Assembly: GCA_902558435.1 (NCBI GenBank)
Contig: CACEDU010000001.1
Coordinates: forward strand, 1-64,000
Direction of reading: 5' to 3'
Origin: an uncultured Pelagibacteraceae bacterium
GTDB taxonomy: Bacteria; Pseudomonadota; Alphaproteobacteria; Pelagibacterales; Pelagibacteraceae
DNA: 64,000 nt
Shown: positions 13,387-25,068 of the stretch, in pieces
Position numbering within the stretch: position 1 is the stretch's first letter
Layout: each line of letters begins with the position of its first letter
Program-made: the position numbers and the translations under genes
Notes under the pieces: model-generated
The model's database searches: none
Seen by the model: the letters and a program-made list of their open reading frames with translations, nothing else
Told to the model about the DNA's origin: nothing

Positions 13387-15342
13387 ATGAAATATCCAGT
13401 CCTTTTACCAAATATTTTTGATCACCCATTTACTTATGAGAGTAATTTAAATTTAAAAATTGGAGAATATGTAAAAGTTCCGTTTGGTAAATCTATAATA
13501 ACTGGAGTTATTTGGGACAATTTTGAAAAAAACGACAATAAAAGTTTCAAATTAAAAAAAATCGTTAGAAGGTTAAATATTAAACCTTTGAAAAAAGAGA
13601 CAATAAAATTTTTGAATTGGTTCTCTGAATATAATTTAGTTCCTAAAGGTATGTCTTTAAAATTACATTTGTTGAGTGGTGAGGCAATTGAAGAATTCGA
13701 AGATAAAGATTATGATTTCTTTTTGAGTAAATATGAAGTTAAGGAATTTAAGCTATCTAAAGATCAAAATAAAATATTAGATGAATTAAAAAATAAAGAT
13801 AACAAATTTAGGGTTCATTTATTGCAAGGCATAACAGGTTCTGGAAAAACCATAGTATACTTTAGTCATATATTAAAAATTTTAAAAAAAAATCAGCAAG
13901 CCTTAATACTATTGCCTGAAATTGGATTAACGGCAGAATTTGAGAAGAAATTTAAAGAATTTTTTGGATTTAACGCATCAATTTGGCACTCCGGGATTAC
14001 TCAAAAAAGAAAAAAAGTAATTTGGAGTGGTCTTTCATCAGGAAAAATAAAGGTTGTAATCGGAGCGAGATCATCTCTATTTTTACCGTTTAAGAATATT
14101 GGATTAATAATTGTTGATGAAGAGCATGATCAATCTTTTAAACAAGATGAAGGAGTAATTTACAACGCGAGAGATATGGCTGTTTCCAGAGCAAAATTTG
14201 AGAATATACCGATAAATTTAGTTACAGCTGTACCATCTATAGAAACTTATTCAAATTTTATAAAAAAAAAATATACAGGCTCCAGGTTATTAAAAAGATA
14301 CAAAGATGCAAATTTGCCTACCTACGAAATCATTGATTTAAATAAAAATAAATTAAATAAAAATTCATGGATATCAAATAAAACTTTAGAAAAAGTAAAA
14401 GAACACTTAATAAAAAAAGATCAAATTTTATTTTTTATTAATAGAAGAGGTTTTGCACCATTTGCTTTATGCAAAAATTGCTTGAAGGTATATTCTTGCC
14501 CACATTGCTCAATTAATCTTGTCTTTCATAAGAATAAAAAAAAACTTCTTTGTCATTACTGTGGTTTTAAAAGTGATCTTAATAGAAATTGTAAAAAAGG
14601 TAATGAATGCGATCTAGTTTTTAGTGGAAGTGGTGTTGAAAGAGTTGCCGAGGAAGTAAAATTATTATTTCCTAATAAAAAAATTTCAATATTTTCAAGT
14701 GACACGATGAGTAAAAAATCTTCTATAGAGAAATTAAAAAAAATAATTACCGGAGAAATTGATATTTTAGTAGGTACCCAATTAATTTCTAAAGGTTTTC
14801 ATTTTCCAAAATTGAATTGTATTGTTGTATTAGATATTGATTTATCATTAAATGGTCATGACTTAAGAGTAGCAGAAAAAAATTTACAACTTTACCATCA
14901 ACTCTCAGGAAGAGCTGGCAGAGCAGGAAAACCTGCAACAGTGTATTTTCAAACTTTTGGAAAAAATCAAAAAATAATTAGTCAAATTACAGATCCTGAT
15001 CCATTTATATTTTTAGATAATGAACTTAAATTAAGAGAAAATTATAATTTACCCCCTTTTGAAAGATTTGTATCTTTAATTTTGACATCTCCTAAAGAAT
15101 TAAAATTAGAGCAAGAGTCTAATAATCTTAAGAATTATCTGGTAAATAATTTAGAAGACCGAGTTCTTGGACCCGTTAATGCACCTATCTATAAAGTTAG
15201 GGGCAGATATCGAAATCGATTACTTATTAGATCTAATAAAAATAGAAAAATACAAAGAAAACTTAGTCAAATATTGAATAATTATAAATTACCAAAAGAA
15301 ATAAAACTGACAGTTGATGTTGACCCAATATCCTTCAATTAA
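13387..15342 (+). CDS. priA: Primosomal protein N' (replication restart helicase PriA)
   Basis: This 651-aa superfamily 2 helicase reloads the replisome at stalled forks. A short N-terminal DNA-binding domain is followed by the Walker A block G-I-T-G-S-G-K-T (about residues 147-154), the Walker B motif D-E-E-H-D and the helicase C-terminal lobe. The zinc-binding insertion is visible as paired Cys residues in C-K-N-C, C-P-H-C and C-H-Y-C-G, with a further Cys pair after them. Motif V/VI residues lie in G-T-Q-L-I-S-K-G and Q-L-S-G-R-A-G-R-A-G. It is 19 bp after lpd and 98 bp before atpH. Confidence 0.96.
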   Translation: MKYPVLLPNIFDHPFTYESNLNLKIGEYVKVPFGKSIITGVIWDNFEKNDNKSFKLKKIVRRLNIKPLKKETIKFLNWFSEYNLVPKGMSLKLHLLSGEAIEEFEDKDYDFFLSKYEVKEFKLSKDQNKILDELKNKDNKFRVHLLQGITGSGKTIVYFSHILKILKKNQQALILLPEIGLTAEFEKKFKEFFGFNASIWHSGITQKRKKVIWSGLSSGKIKVVIGARSSLFLPFKNIGLIIVDEEHDQSFKQDEGVIYNARDMAVSRAKFENIPINLVTAVPSIETYSNFIKKKYTGSRLLKRYKDANLPTYEIIDLNKNKLNKNSWISNKTLEKVKEHLIKKDQILFFINRRGFAPFALCKNCLKVYSCPHCSINLVFHKNKKKLLCHYCGFKSDLNRNCKKGNECDLVFSGSGVERVAEEVKLLFPNKKISIFSSDTMSKKSSIEKLKKIITGEIDILVGTQLISKGFHFPKLNCIVVLDIDLSLNGHDLRVAEKNLQLYHQLSGRAGRAGKPATVYFQTFGKNQKIISQITDPDPFIFLDNELKLRENYNLPPFERFVSLILTSPKELKLEQESNNLKNYLVNNLEDRVLGPVNAPIYKVRGRYRNRLLIRSNKNRKIQRKLSQILNNYKLPKEIKLTVDVDPISFN

Positions 15343-15377
15343 CCTTAAAATTTAACAATATTTGGTCAATCTGATAC

Positions 15378-15406
15378 TTGAAGACAACAGAGTCATGTGC
15401 TAGTTA
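15378..15406 (+). promoter_or_regulatory. Candidate sigma-70 promoter of the atpHAGDC operon
   Basis: In the 98-bp gap after priA a TTGAAG hexamer (15378-15383) lies 17 bp before TAGTTA (15401-15406), which is preceded by an extended TG element (TGC). The spacing is ideal and the position fits the F1 operon. It is only a pattern match in an AT-rich genome. I saw no terminator hairpin for priA in this gap. Confidence 0.4.
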
Positions 15407-15440
15407 CTCGAGAAAATCATTGTAATAATAAGAGTTCAAA

Positions 15441-15998
15441 TTGAGCAAAAGTAATAGTTTTTCAACGACAACCGCGAGTAGATACTCGTTAGCACTTTAT
15501 GAATTATCTAATGAAGAGAATTCATTAGAAGAAGTAGAAAGTCACTCTAACCTCTTTTTAAAATTAATTCAGGAAAGTGAGAATTTTAATTCTTTAATAA
15601 AAGATCCGACAAACTCAGTTGAGGATTTAAATAATGTTTTATCAAAAATTGCAGAGATGTATAATTTAAATAAATTACTCACTAAGTTTCTGAGTTTTTT
15701 GATTTCAAAAAGAAGATTTTTTTTTGTGCAATTAATTCTACAGGATTTTGTCAATACCTGTTCGAAAAAAAGAGGTGAAGTTAAAGCTGAGTTAATATCT
15801 TCAAAAGAATTGTCAAATGATCAAATCGATAAAATTAAAAACGATTTATCACAAAATTTTAATTCAAAAATAAAATTAGACTATAAGTTCGATAAAAGTT
15901 TAATTGGAGGATTAATAATACAAGTTGGAAGTATTATGGTAGATACCTCTATTAAAAATAAATTACAACAAATTGAAAATAAAATGATAGAGGCATAA
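15441..15998 (+). CDS. atpH: ATP synthase F1 delta subunit
   Basis: This 185-aa stator subunit joins the F1 head to the peripheral b stalk. The N-terminal helical bundle (S-R-Y-S-L-A-L-Y-E-L at about residues 14-23) and the C-terminal L-I-G-G-L-I-I-Q-V-G-S-x-x-x-D-x-S segment (about 154-170) are the family signature. The start is a TTG at 15441. I see no in-frame ATG that would retain the N-terminal helix, so TTG is the likely initiator. It directly abuts atpA (TAA then ATG). As in other alphaproteobacteria the F1 genes form their own cluster, and no Fo genes (atpB, E, F) lie in the window. Confidence 0.95.
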   Translation: MSKSNSFSTTTASRYSLALYELSNEENSLEEVESHSNLFLKLIQESENFNSLIKDPTNSVEDLNNVLSKIAEMYNLNKLLTKFLSFLISKRRFFFVQLILQDFVNTCSKKRGEVKAELISSKELSNDQIDKIKNDLSQNFNSKIKLDYKFDKSLIGGLIIQVGSIMVDTSIKNKLQQIENKMIEA

Positions 15999-17534
15999 AT
16001 GGAAATAAATCCGTCAGAAGTAACAAAGATATTAAAAGAGCAAATTAAGAAATTTGGAGATAAGACTGAAGTAACCGAAGTAGGTCAGGTTTTATCAGTA
16101 GGAGATGGTATTGCTAGAATTTATGGTTTAGATAATGTTCAAGCTGGTGAAATGGTAGAATTTTCTGATGGTTCAAAAGGAATGGCATTAAATTTAGAAA
16201 GTGAGAACGTAGGTGTCGTTATTTTTGGTGATGATAAATCAGTAAGAGAAGGCGATACTGTAAAAAGAACAGGTGCGATCGTCGATACTCCAGTTGGTAA
16301 GGAATTACTTGGTAGAGTAGTTGATGGTTTAGGAAATCCAATTGATGGGAAGGGTGCACTAGATAAAAGCGTAAATAGAAGCAGGGTTGAAGTTAAAGCG
16401 CCAGGTATAATTCCACGTAAATCTGTTAGTGAACCAATGCAAACTGGCCTAAAATCAATTGATAGTTTGGTACCAATTGGAAGAGGACAAAGAGAGCTAA
16501 TTATCGGGGATAGACAAACTGGTAAAACAGCAGTTGCTATTGATGCAATTATAAATCAGAAGAAAATTAATGAGTCTGGAGATGAAAAGAAAAAATTATA
16601 TTGTATTTACGTAGCAGTTGGTCAAAAGAGATCTACTGTTAGGCAAATAGAAAAAACATTAGAGGAGGCTGGAGCAATGGAATATACGACAATAGTTGCT
16701 GCAACAGCTTCAGATGCTGCACCATTACAGTTTTTAGCGCCTTACACTGGATGTGCAATGGGTGAATACTTTAGAGATAATGGGATGCATGCTCTAATAA
16801 TTTATGATGATTTATCAAAACAAGCTGTAGCTTACAGGCAAATGTCTCTTTTGTTAAGAAGACCGCCTGGAAGAGAAGCATATCCAGGTGATGTATTTTA
16901 TTTACACAGCAGATTGCTGGAAAGAGCAGCCAAATTAAGTGATGAACATGGCGGTGGATCTCTGACTGCTTTACCTATTATTGAAACTCAAGGGGGTGAT
17001 GTTTCAGCATTTATACCAACAAATGTAATTTCTATCACAGATGGTCAAATATTTTTAGAAACAGAGCTTTTTAACCAAGGTATTAGACCTGCAATAAACG
17101 TTGGATTATCAGTTTCAAGAGTAGGATCTTCAGCCCAAACTAAAGCAATGAAAAAAGTTTCTGGTTCGATGAAATTAGAACTAGCACAATACAGAGAGAT
17201 GGCAGCATTTGCTCAATTTGGTTCAGACCTTGATGCATCAACCCAAAAGTTACTTAATAGAGGTTCAAAATTAACTGAGCTTCTAAAACAAAATCAGTAT
17301 TCACCAATGACTGTAGCAGAACAAGTAATTTCTATTTTCTGTGGTGTGAAAGGACATCTTGATGATATTGAACAAAAAGATATCTCAAGTTTCGAAAATA
17401 AAATAATTGAAAAATGTAAAGCTGAAAAACCTGAAATCATCGAAGCCATTACTACATCTGGAAAACTTGATGATGAGCATGAGAAAATTTTAAACGAAAT
17501 TATTCTCCAACTTAAAAAAGATTTTAGCGCTTAA
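15999..17534 (+). CDS. atpA: ATP synthase F1 alpha subunit
   Basis: This 511-aa non-catalytic nucleotide-binding subunit belongs to the alpha3beta3 head. The N-terminal beta barrel contains [10 protein letters not shown]. The Walker A block is G-D-R-Q-T-G-K-T-A (about residues 169-177). The arginine-finger region is [11 protein letters not shown] and [10 protein letters not shown], where the conserved Arg reaches the beta site. It is the second gene of atpHAGDC and is 4 bp before atpG. Confidence 0.98.
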   Translation: MEINPSEVTKILKEQIKKFGDKTEVTEVGQVLSVGDGIARIYGLDNVQAGEMVEFSDGSKGMALNLESENVGVVIFGDDKSVREGDTVKRTGAIVDTPVGKELLGRVVDGLGNPIDGKGALDKSVNRSRVEVKAPGIIPRKSVSEPMQTGLKSIDSLVPIGRGQRELIIGDRQTGKTAVAIDAIINQKKINESGDEKKKLYCIYVAVGQKRSTVRQIEKTLEEAGAMEYTTIVAATASDAAPLQFLAPYTGCAMGEYFRDNGMHALIIYDDLSKQAVAYRQMSLLLRRPPGREAYPGDVFYLHSRLLERAAKLSDEHGGGSLTALPIIETQGGDVSAFIPTNVISITDGQIFLETELFNQGIRPAINVGLSVSRVGSSAQTKAMKKVSGSMKLELAQYREMAAFAQFGSDLDASTQKLLNRGSKLTELLKQNQYSPMTVAEQVISIFCGVKGHLDDIEQKDISSFENKIIEKCKAEKPEIIEAITTSGKLDDEHEKILNEIILQLKKDFSA

Positions 17535-17538
17535 AATT

Positions 17539-19834
<2,296 letters not shown>

Positions 19835-19835
<1 letters not shown>

Positions 19836-20227
19836 TGAGTGAAGAATATTCATTAGAAATAGTAAACCCTGAGAAGTCTTTTTTATTAAAAGATGATGTC
19901 ACTGAAGTAGTAGTGCCAGCATATGAAGGAGAAATTGGAATTTTAAAGGATCATATTTCTATCATATCATTTTTAAAACCAGGGATTGTCAAAGTCTTCT
20001 CAAAATCTGGTGAGGATAGCTATTATGTAAATGATGGTATAGTTGAATTTAAAAATAATAATCTTTCTATATTAACAAGTCTTATTTTAAATTTAAAAGA
20101 TATTGACAAAGGAAAAATATCTGAAATTCAGAAATCAGCTGAAGAGGAACTTGGCAACTCCGAAATTAGTGATCAAGAAAAATATTTATTAGATCAGAAA
20201 ATTGAAGTATTAAAATCAATTAATTAA
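19835..20227 (+). CDS. atpC: ATP synthase F1 epsilon subunit
   Basis: This 130-aa subunit of the rotor shaft has an N-terminal beta sandwich (residues about 4-85, with the typical V-P-A-Y-E-G-E-I-G-I-L-x-x-H segment) and a C-terminal helical hairpin that can brake ATP hydrolysis. It ends the atpHAGDC operon. Its last 12 bases overlap the 3' end of rppH on the other strand, so there is no room for an ordinary terminator between the two operons. Confidence 0.94.
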
Positions 20228-20695
20228 TATTTTTTTTACTTCCAGCTGAATTTTTTCATATACATGAAGTTTAAATGTTACAACTAATTTAGTAATTTCA
20301 TCTATATCAACCCACTTCCATTCAAGAAATTCTGGGTTTTTAGTTTTTATATTTATTTCATTTTCATCACCAACAAATCTCATTATATACCATTGCTGTA
20401 CTTGTCCTTTGTATTTACCCTTCCAGATTATTCCCAAGAGCTCATCTGGTAAATGGTATGTCAATAAATTATCTATTTTTTTTATTAAAGTTACTGACTT
20501 AATACTAGTTTCTTCATTTAATTCCCTAATTGCGGCCTCATAAAGATCTTCTCCCTTATCAACTCCACCCTGTGGCATTTGCCAAAAGTTTTTTTTATTA
20601 TCTATTCTTTTTGCCACAAAAACTTTATTTTCTTTATTTAAAACAACTATCCCAACACCACTTCTGAGTGGTAAATTTTTGTATTTATCAATCAT
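20216..20695 (-). CDS. rppH: RNA pyrophosphohydrolase (Nudix)
   Basis: This enzyme removes pyrophosphate from the 5' end of mRNA and so triggers decay. The preferred start at 20695 gives 159 aa beginning M-I-D-K-Y-K-N-L-P-L-R. A longer upstream frame would run into ctpA and lacks family similarity. The Nudix box G-G-V-D-K-G-E-D-L-Y-E-A-A-I-R-E-L-N-E-E-T (about residues 43-63) is complete. Q-M-P-Q-G-G and the W-x-W-V-D tail match RppH/IalA. It starts 1 bp after the ctpA stop and is the last gene of the rplU-rppH operon. Confidence 0.93.
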   Translation of the reverse strand: MIDKYKNLPLRSGVGIVVLNKENKVFVAKRIDNKKNFWQMPQGGVDKGEDLYEAAIRELNEETSIKSVTLIKKIDNLLTYHLPDELLGIIWKGKYKGQVQQWYIMRFVGDENEINIKTKNPEFLEWKWVDIDEITKLVVTFKLHVYEKIQLEVKKILIN

Positions 20696-20696
20696 T

Positions 20697-21839
20697 TTAA
20701 CCGTTAAGAAGTTTAAGAGCGAATTGAAGTTGATTGTCTGTATCTGTATTAAATCTAAAACCATCAGATCCCTCTACAACCTCAATATCAGGTGATACTC
20801 CCACATCAGATATAGATTTTCCTGAGGGTAAATAATATTTTGAAACTGTTAGTCTAATTGCGCCTTTATTTTTTAAAGGAATAATAGATTGCACAGATCC
20901 TTTACCATAACTATTTTCTCCAATTATTATTGCCCTTTTGTGATCTTTAAGAGCACCTGCTACTATTTCAGATGCTGAGGCTGAACCATAATTTATTAGA
21001 ACAACAATCGTATCTCCATTTATCAAATCACCTGTTCTAGCAAAAAACTTTCTACTTTCATATTTTCTCTTACTTTTAGTTGATACAATTTCTCCACTAT
21101 CAATAAAAAAATCTGTGATCTTTATTGCTTGAGAAAGTAATCCACCGGGATTATTCCTTAAATCTAAAATATAATTTTTAATTTTATCATTTTTTTTAAA
21201 TTCTTTAATTTTATCTTTAATTTGATCACCACTATTTTCATTAAATGATGTAAGTCTAAGATACCCAGTTTGGTTATCTAAAATTTCAGATTTAACTGAT
21301 GCTACTTTAATTTTTTCCCTTGTTATGTTAAAAATTAATGCTTTTCTTTCTCCTCTTCTACGAACAGTTATTTCTATATCTGTTCCTACAGGTCCTCTCA
21401 TAATATCAACTGCTTCACTTAAAGATTTGCCTTGCACTTGTATGTCATTAATTTTTACTATGTAATCTCCAGCTTTTACTCCAGCCTCAGCTGCTGGCGA
21501 GTCATCCATTGGTGTTATAACTTTAATTACTCCAGCTTCCATACTTACTTCAATTCCTAATCCACCAAATTCGCCACTAGTCTCAGTCTGCATACTTTCA
21601 TATAACTCTGGAGTCATATATGCAGAGTATGGATCTAGTGATTGTAATACACCATTAATCGCTGCGTCCATTGCTTCACTTTGATTTACTTCATCAACAA
21701 ATTCTTTATTTATTTTATCCAATACTTCTGAGAAAACATCTATTTTTTTATATACATCGACTTCAGAAGAATTAGTTAAATTAGTTTGAAAAAAAAAAAA
21801 TAATAGAAAAAAAGGATATATATATAACTTTCTTATCAT
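20697..21839 (-). CDS. ctpA: Carboxy-terminal processing protease (S41, CtpA/Prc type)
   Basis: This periplasmic serine protease trims or degrades envelope proteins from their C-termini. A signal peptide is visible (about residues 1-24, very Phe-rich). A PDZ domain follows (about 85-170, with G-G-L-G-I-E and G-D-Y-I-V-K-I-N). The S41 domain carries the catalytic Ser in G-S-A-S-A-S-E-I-V-A-G and the Lys in G-E-N-S-Y-G-K-G-S-V-Q. At 380 aa it is short, lacking the C-terminal extension of some CtpAs. The signal-peptide codons contain a run of 12 T on the coding strand. The start overlaps rsfS by 4 bp. No separate M23 activator (EnvC/NlpD-like) lies alongside it here. Confidence 0.94.
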   Translation of the reverse strand: MIRKLYIYPFFLLFFFFQTNLTNSSEVDVYKKIDVFSEVLDKINKEFVDEVNQSEAMDAAINGVLQSLDPYSAYMTPELYESMQTETSGEFGGLGIEVSMEAGVIKVITPMDDSPAAEAGVKAGDYIVKINDIQVQGKSLSEAVDIMRGPVGTDIEITVRRRGERKALIFNITREKIKVASVKSEILDNQTGYLRLTSFNENSGDQIKDKIKEFKKNDKIKNYILDLRNNPGGLLSQAIKITDFFIDSGEIVSTKSKRKYESRKFFARTGDLINGDTIVVLINYGSASASEIVAGALKDHKRAIIIGENSYGKGSVQSIIPLKNKGAIRLTVSKYYLPSGKSISDVGVSPDIEVVEGSDGFRFNTDTDNQLQFALKLLNG

Positions 21840-22186
21840 ATGATTACTTTTTCTTTAGGTATCAATTCAGACCATATTTTCTCTAATTCGTAAAATTTTC
21901 TTTTTTCAGGATTAAAAATATGAATAATGAGATCTATTCCATCGACTAGTTTCCAATCATTACTTTCTGTTCCTTCAATTTTACAATTATTAACACCATT
22001 CTTTTTTAAAAAATCATAAACTTGTTCCGATAATGCTTGAATATGCCTAGAAGAAGTTCCACTAGCAATTATCATTTGATCTGCAATCGATGATTTTCCA
22101 TCCAAATCTATTGATACAATGTCTAATGCTTTATTTGAGTCTAAAAGATTAATTATATTTTTGTGAAGAGAAGAGATATTGTCCAT
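21836..22186 (-). CDS. rsfS: Ribosomal silencing factor RsfS (YbeB/Iojap)
   Basis: This 116-aa protein binds L14 of the large ribosomal subunit and blocks subunit joining under starvation. Family blocks are visible: K-A-L-D-I-V-S-I-D-L near the N-terminus, I-I-A-S-G-T-S-S-R-H-I-Q-A-L in the middle, and E-G-x-E-x-x-D-W-K-L-V-D followed by a conserved acidic/Y-x-L-E-x-x-W end. It lies between nadD and ctpA, a common neighbourhood (nadD-rsfS) in proteobacteria. The gap to nadD is 17 bp and the 3' end overlaps the ctpA start by 4 bp. Confidence 0.93.
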   Translation of the reverse strand: MDNISSLHKNIINLLDSNKALDIVSIDLDGKSSIADQMIIASGTSSRHIQALSEQVYDFLKKNGVNNCKIEGTESNDWKLVDGIDLIIHIFNPEKRKFYELEKIWSELIPKEKVII

Positions 22187-22203
22187 TAATTAAATTGAGA
22201 GTA

Positions 22204-22740
22204 TCAAATTTTTCTTAATTTAGAAGATGAAATATTGACTTTCTTAAATTTAATAAATTCTATACTTTTTTTGTGGTATTTTTTAAAGCTTACAGAATTC
22301 AATGATTTAGCCTTATATTTATCTCTATCAAAAACAAGTATATTACAAATACTTGAAATCAAATCAGAATTTTTCCATTTGTGAAAATTAATTAAACTAT
22401 CAGCCCCCATAATAAAATAAATTTCAGCATTTTTATTTTTTCTTTTAATATATTTGATTAAGTCAATAGTTCGATTGGATTTGACTATATTTTCAAAATA
22501 TTTAACTTTAATAAACAAATTATTTTTGTTTATTTTTTTTGCATATTTTATCCTTTTATCTAAATTCAAATTACTTTTACCTTTAAAAGGATTTTTTTTA
22601 GTTATAGCCCAAATAATTTTATCTAGACTAAATCTTTTTTTTGCTTCTTTTGAAATACTTACATGTCCCTTGTGAGCTGGATCAAATGTGCCACCAAGAA
22701 TCCCTATTTTTTTTTTACTTTCTTGTTTGACCAGATCCAT
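22204..22740 (-). CDS. nadD: Nicotinate-nucleotide adenylyltransferase
   Basis: This enzyme makes deamido-NAD from nicotinate mononucleotide and ATP. The nucleotidyltransferase motif I-L-G-G-T-F-D-P-A-H-K-G-H (about residues 14-26) holds the H-x-G-H site. I-M-G-A-D-S-L (about 110-116) and the C-terminal I-S-S-S-K-L-R motif bind ATP phosphates. At 178 aa it is slightly shorter than the 190-215 aa usual. Its start overlaps the proA 3' end by 26 bp. The next Met lies deep in the fold, so the overlap is probably real. Confidence 0.92.
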   Translation of the reverse strand: MDLVKQESKKKIGILGGTFDPAHKGHVSISKEAKKRFSLDKIIWAITKKNPFKGKSNLNLDKRIKYAKKINKNNLFIKVKYFENIVKSNRTIDLIKYIKRKNKNAEIYFIMGADSLINFHKWKNSDLISSICNILVFDRDKYKAKSLNSVSFKKYHKKSIEFIKFKKVNISSSKLRKI

Positions 22741-23962
22741 ATATTTCGTATTTGTAGCTTACAAGCTGATTAAGTCCCACAGGACCTCTCGGTGGAAGTT
22801 TATTTGTAGAAATTCCTACCTCACCACCAAAACCAAACTCACCACCATCTGCATATTGTGTTGATGAATTATGAATTGCGATAGAACTTTTAACATTTTT
22901 TAAAAAATATTTCGCAGACCGATTATTGTTTGTAATAATTGCATCTGTATGCATTGTTCCATATTTATTGATATGACTAACAGCATAATGAATGTCGTCA
23001 ACTAATTTTACTGAAATTTTAGCTGATAAATGTTCTTTAGCCCAAGTTTTATCATTTGCTAACTTTGATTTTCCTTTAAATATTTTAGAGATTTTATTAT
23101 CAGCATAAATTAAACAACCTCTTTCACTCAATTCATTTAAAATCTCATTAACATTTTTTAATTTTTTTTTATGTATTAATAGCGTCTCAGTAGCTCCACA
23201 GATACTAGTATTACGCATTTTGGCATTAACTAATATTTTTTTTGCCATAGAAATATTTGCATCTTTATCAATATATGTGTGACAAATGCCTTCAAGATGT
23301 CCAATAACAGGCACAGATGAAAGCTCTTGTACTTTTTTAACAAGATTTTTTCCTCCCCTTGGAATTATAACATCTATATATTTTGTCATTCTTGAAAGCA
23401 TATAGTCTACTAGCTTTCTATTTTTATTTTCAATGAATTGAACAAAATTTTTATTTATTTTATTTTTTTCTAAAGATTTTCTAAAAAGGTGAGCTAAAAT
23501 TTTATTACTAAAATAAGCTTCAGAACCTCCTCTTAAAATAACACAGTTTCCAGATTTAAAACAAAGTGTAGATACATCTGATGTAACATTTGGTCTACTT
23601 TCATAGATTATACCGATTATTCCGATTGGAATAGATACTTTCTTTATTTTTAAACTATTTGGCCTTTTCCAGGTTTCTAGATCTACATCCACTGGATCTT
23701 TAAAATTCGCAATTATTTTAATTGATTTAATTATCGATTTTATTTTTTCATTATTAAGAGCTAATCTTTTTATTAAATTTTCTTTTAATTTTTTAGATTT
23801 AGCAACTTTTATATCTTTGGAATTTTCGATTAGAATTTTATTTTGATTTTTTGAGATAAGTTGAGCATAATAATTTAATACTTTATTCTTTTTTTTATTA
23901 CTTATTTTGTTTTCAAAAGCAATTTTCGCATTTAAACCAATTTTATCTAAGTATTTACTCAT
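22715..23962 (-). CDS. proA: Gamma-glutamyl phosphate reductase
   Basis: This 415-aa enzyme of the aldehyde dehydrogenase superfamily catalyses the second step of proline synthesis, reducing glutamyl phosphate to glutamate semialdehyde. I-G-I-I-Y-E-S-R-P-N-V-T (about residues 115-126), I-P-R-G-G and the catalytic Cys in N-T-S-I-C-G-A-T-E-T are diagnostic. The C-terminal E-F-G-F-G-G-E-V-G-I-S-T block is intact. Its start overlaps the proB stop by 4 bp, so the two proline genes are coupled. Confidence 0.96.
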   Translation of the reverse strand: MSKYLDKIGLNAKIAFENKISNKKKNKVLNYYAQLISKNQNKILIENSKDIKVAKSKKLKENLIKRLALNNEKIKSIIKSIKIIANFKDPVDVDLETWKRPNSLKIKKVSIPIGIIGIIYESRPNVTSDVSTLCFKSGNCVILRGGSEAYFSNKILAHLFRKSLEKNKINKNFVQFIENKNRKLVDYMLSRMTKYIDVIIPRGGKNLVKKVQELSSVPVIGHLEGICHTYIDKDANISMAKKILVNAKMRNTSICGATETLLIHKKKLKNVNEILNELSERGCLIYADNKISKIFKGKSKLANDKTWAKEHLSAKISVKLVDDIHYAVSHINKYGTMHTDAIITNNNRSAKYFLKNVKSSIAIHNSSTQYADGGEFGFGGEVGISTNKLPPRGPVGLNQLVSYKYEIYGSGQTRK

Positions 23963-25068
23963 TTTATTAATACCATATCATCTTTATGAATAACTTCAGA
24001 TTTTGAAACATAACCCAAAATACTATTTATTTTATTAGAGTGTTTTCCTTTAATTTTTAATATTTCATCAGAGGAGAAACTGCTCAAACCTCTCGCAAAT
24101 TCAGTCATATTATTATTAAGAATTTTGATATGGTCACCTTTATTAAAACTACCTTGCACATCCTTAATCCCAGCGGCTAGCAAGCTTTTACCATTGTTCA
24201 GAGCTGATAAGGCACCTTCGTCAATTATTATTTTTCCTTTAGGAGAAATTGAACTTATTATCCATCTTTTTCTAGCGTCCAATTTTGAAATTTTAGGCAA
24301 AAACCATGTACATATATTCTTAGTTAAAATTTTTTGTATTGGCCTATTTATTAAACCATTAGCTATTGCCATATGACATCCTGAAAATTGACAAATTTTA
24401 GCAGCATCAATTTTTGTTTTCATTCCTCCAGATCCAAATTCCCCAGTTTTTTGTGTAGCCAATCTTTCTATATTTTGATCAATATTATTTATTTCGTAGA
24501 TTAGTTTTGCTTTCTTGTCTAATTTAGGATCTTTTGAGTAAAGACCATTAACATCAGATAATAAAATTAAACAATCTGCGCTGGATATCTGAGCGACCCT
24601 TGATGCTAATCTATCATTATCTCCGTATTTTATTTCAGAGGTAGCAATACTATCATTTTCATTTACTACTGGTATAAAACCAAGATCAAATAAATTTTCG
24701 AAAGTTCTCTTAGCATTTATTGCTCTCCGTCTCTTTTCTGTATCCTCAAGTGTAAGTAAAATCTGTGAAAGATTTATTTTTGACTTATTGAAAGTTTTTT
24801 TTAAAAGATTCATTAATTCAATTTGTCCAATTGAAGCTACAGCTTGGCTTTTATCAAGTTTTAATTTTTTTTTACTTAATTTTAATTTTTTACAACCAAG
24901 AGCTATTGCTCCTGAACTTACTAAAATGATATTTTTTTTTAATTTTTTGAGATATTGAACATCTTTTGCAAATTCTGTCAGCCATTTTTCTCTGACAATT
25001 TTTTTGTCATTAATTAATAAAGATGATCCAATTTTTATAACAACTGTTTTTGAGTCTTTAAGATACAT
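23959..25068 (-). CDS. proB: Glutamate 5-kinase
   Basis: This enzyme phosphorylates glutamate, the first and feedback-inhibited step of proline synthesis. The amino-acid-kinase domain starts V-V-I-K-I-G-S-S-L-L (about residues 7-16), with S-S-G-A-I-A-L-G and V-N-E-N-D-S downstream. F-G-S-G-G-M-K-T-K-I is the nucleotide-site block. A C-terminal PUA domain is present (about 280-365), making this the full-length type. I chose the ATG at 25068 (M-Y-L-K-D-S-K-T). A longer frame from 25128 would add 20 residues inside obgE. With this start the overlap with obgE is 11 bp. Confidence 0.93.
   Translation of the reverse strand: MYLKDSKTVVIKIGSSLLINDKKIVREKWLTEFAKDVQYLKKLKKNIILVSSGAIALGCKKLKLSKKKLKLDKSQAVASIGQIELMNLLKKTFNKSKINLSQILLTLEDTEKRRRAINAKRTFENLFDLGFIPVVNENDSIATSEIKYGDNDRLASRVAQISSADCLILLSDVNGLYSKDPKLDKKAKLIYEINNIDQNIERLATQKTGEFGSGGMKTKIDAAKICQFSGCHMAIANGLINRPIQKILTKNICTWFLPKISKLDARKRWIISSISPKGKIIIDEGALSALNNGKSLLAAGIKDVQGSFNKGDHIKILNNNMTEFARGLSSFSSDEILKIKGKHSNKINSILGYVSKSEVIHKDDMVLIK

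Noticed and set aside
15343..15440. Search for a tRNA or small RNA in the priA-atpH gap
   Set aside because: No cloverleaf or stable hairpin could be drawn. Only a promoter-like pair of hexamers stands out.
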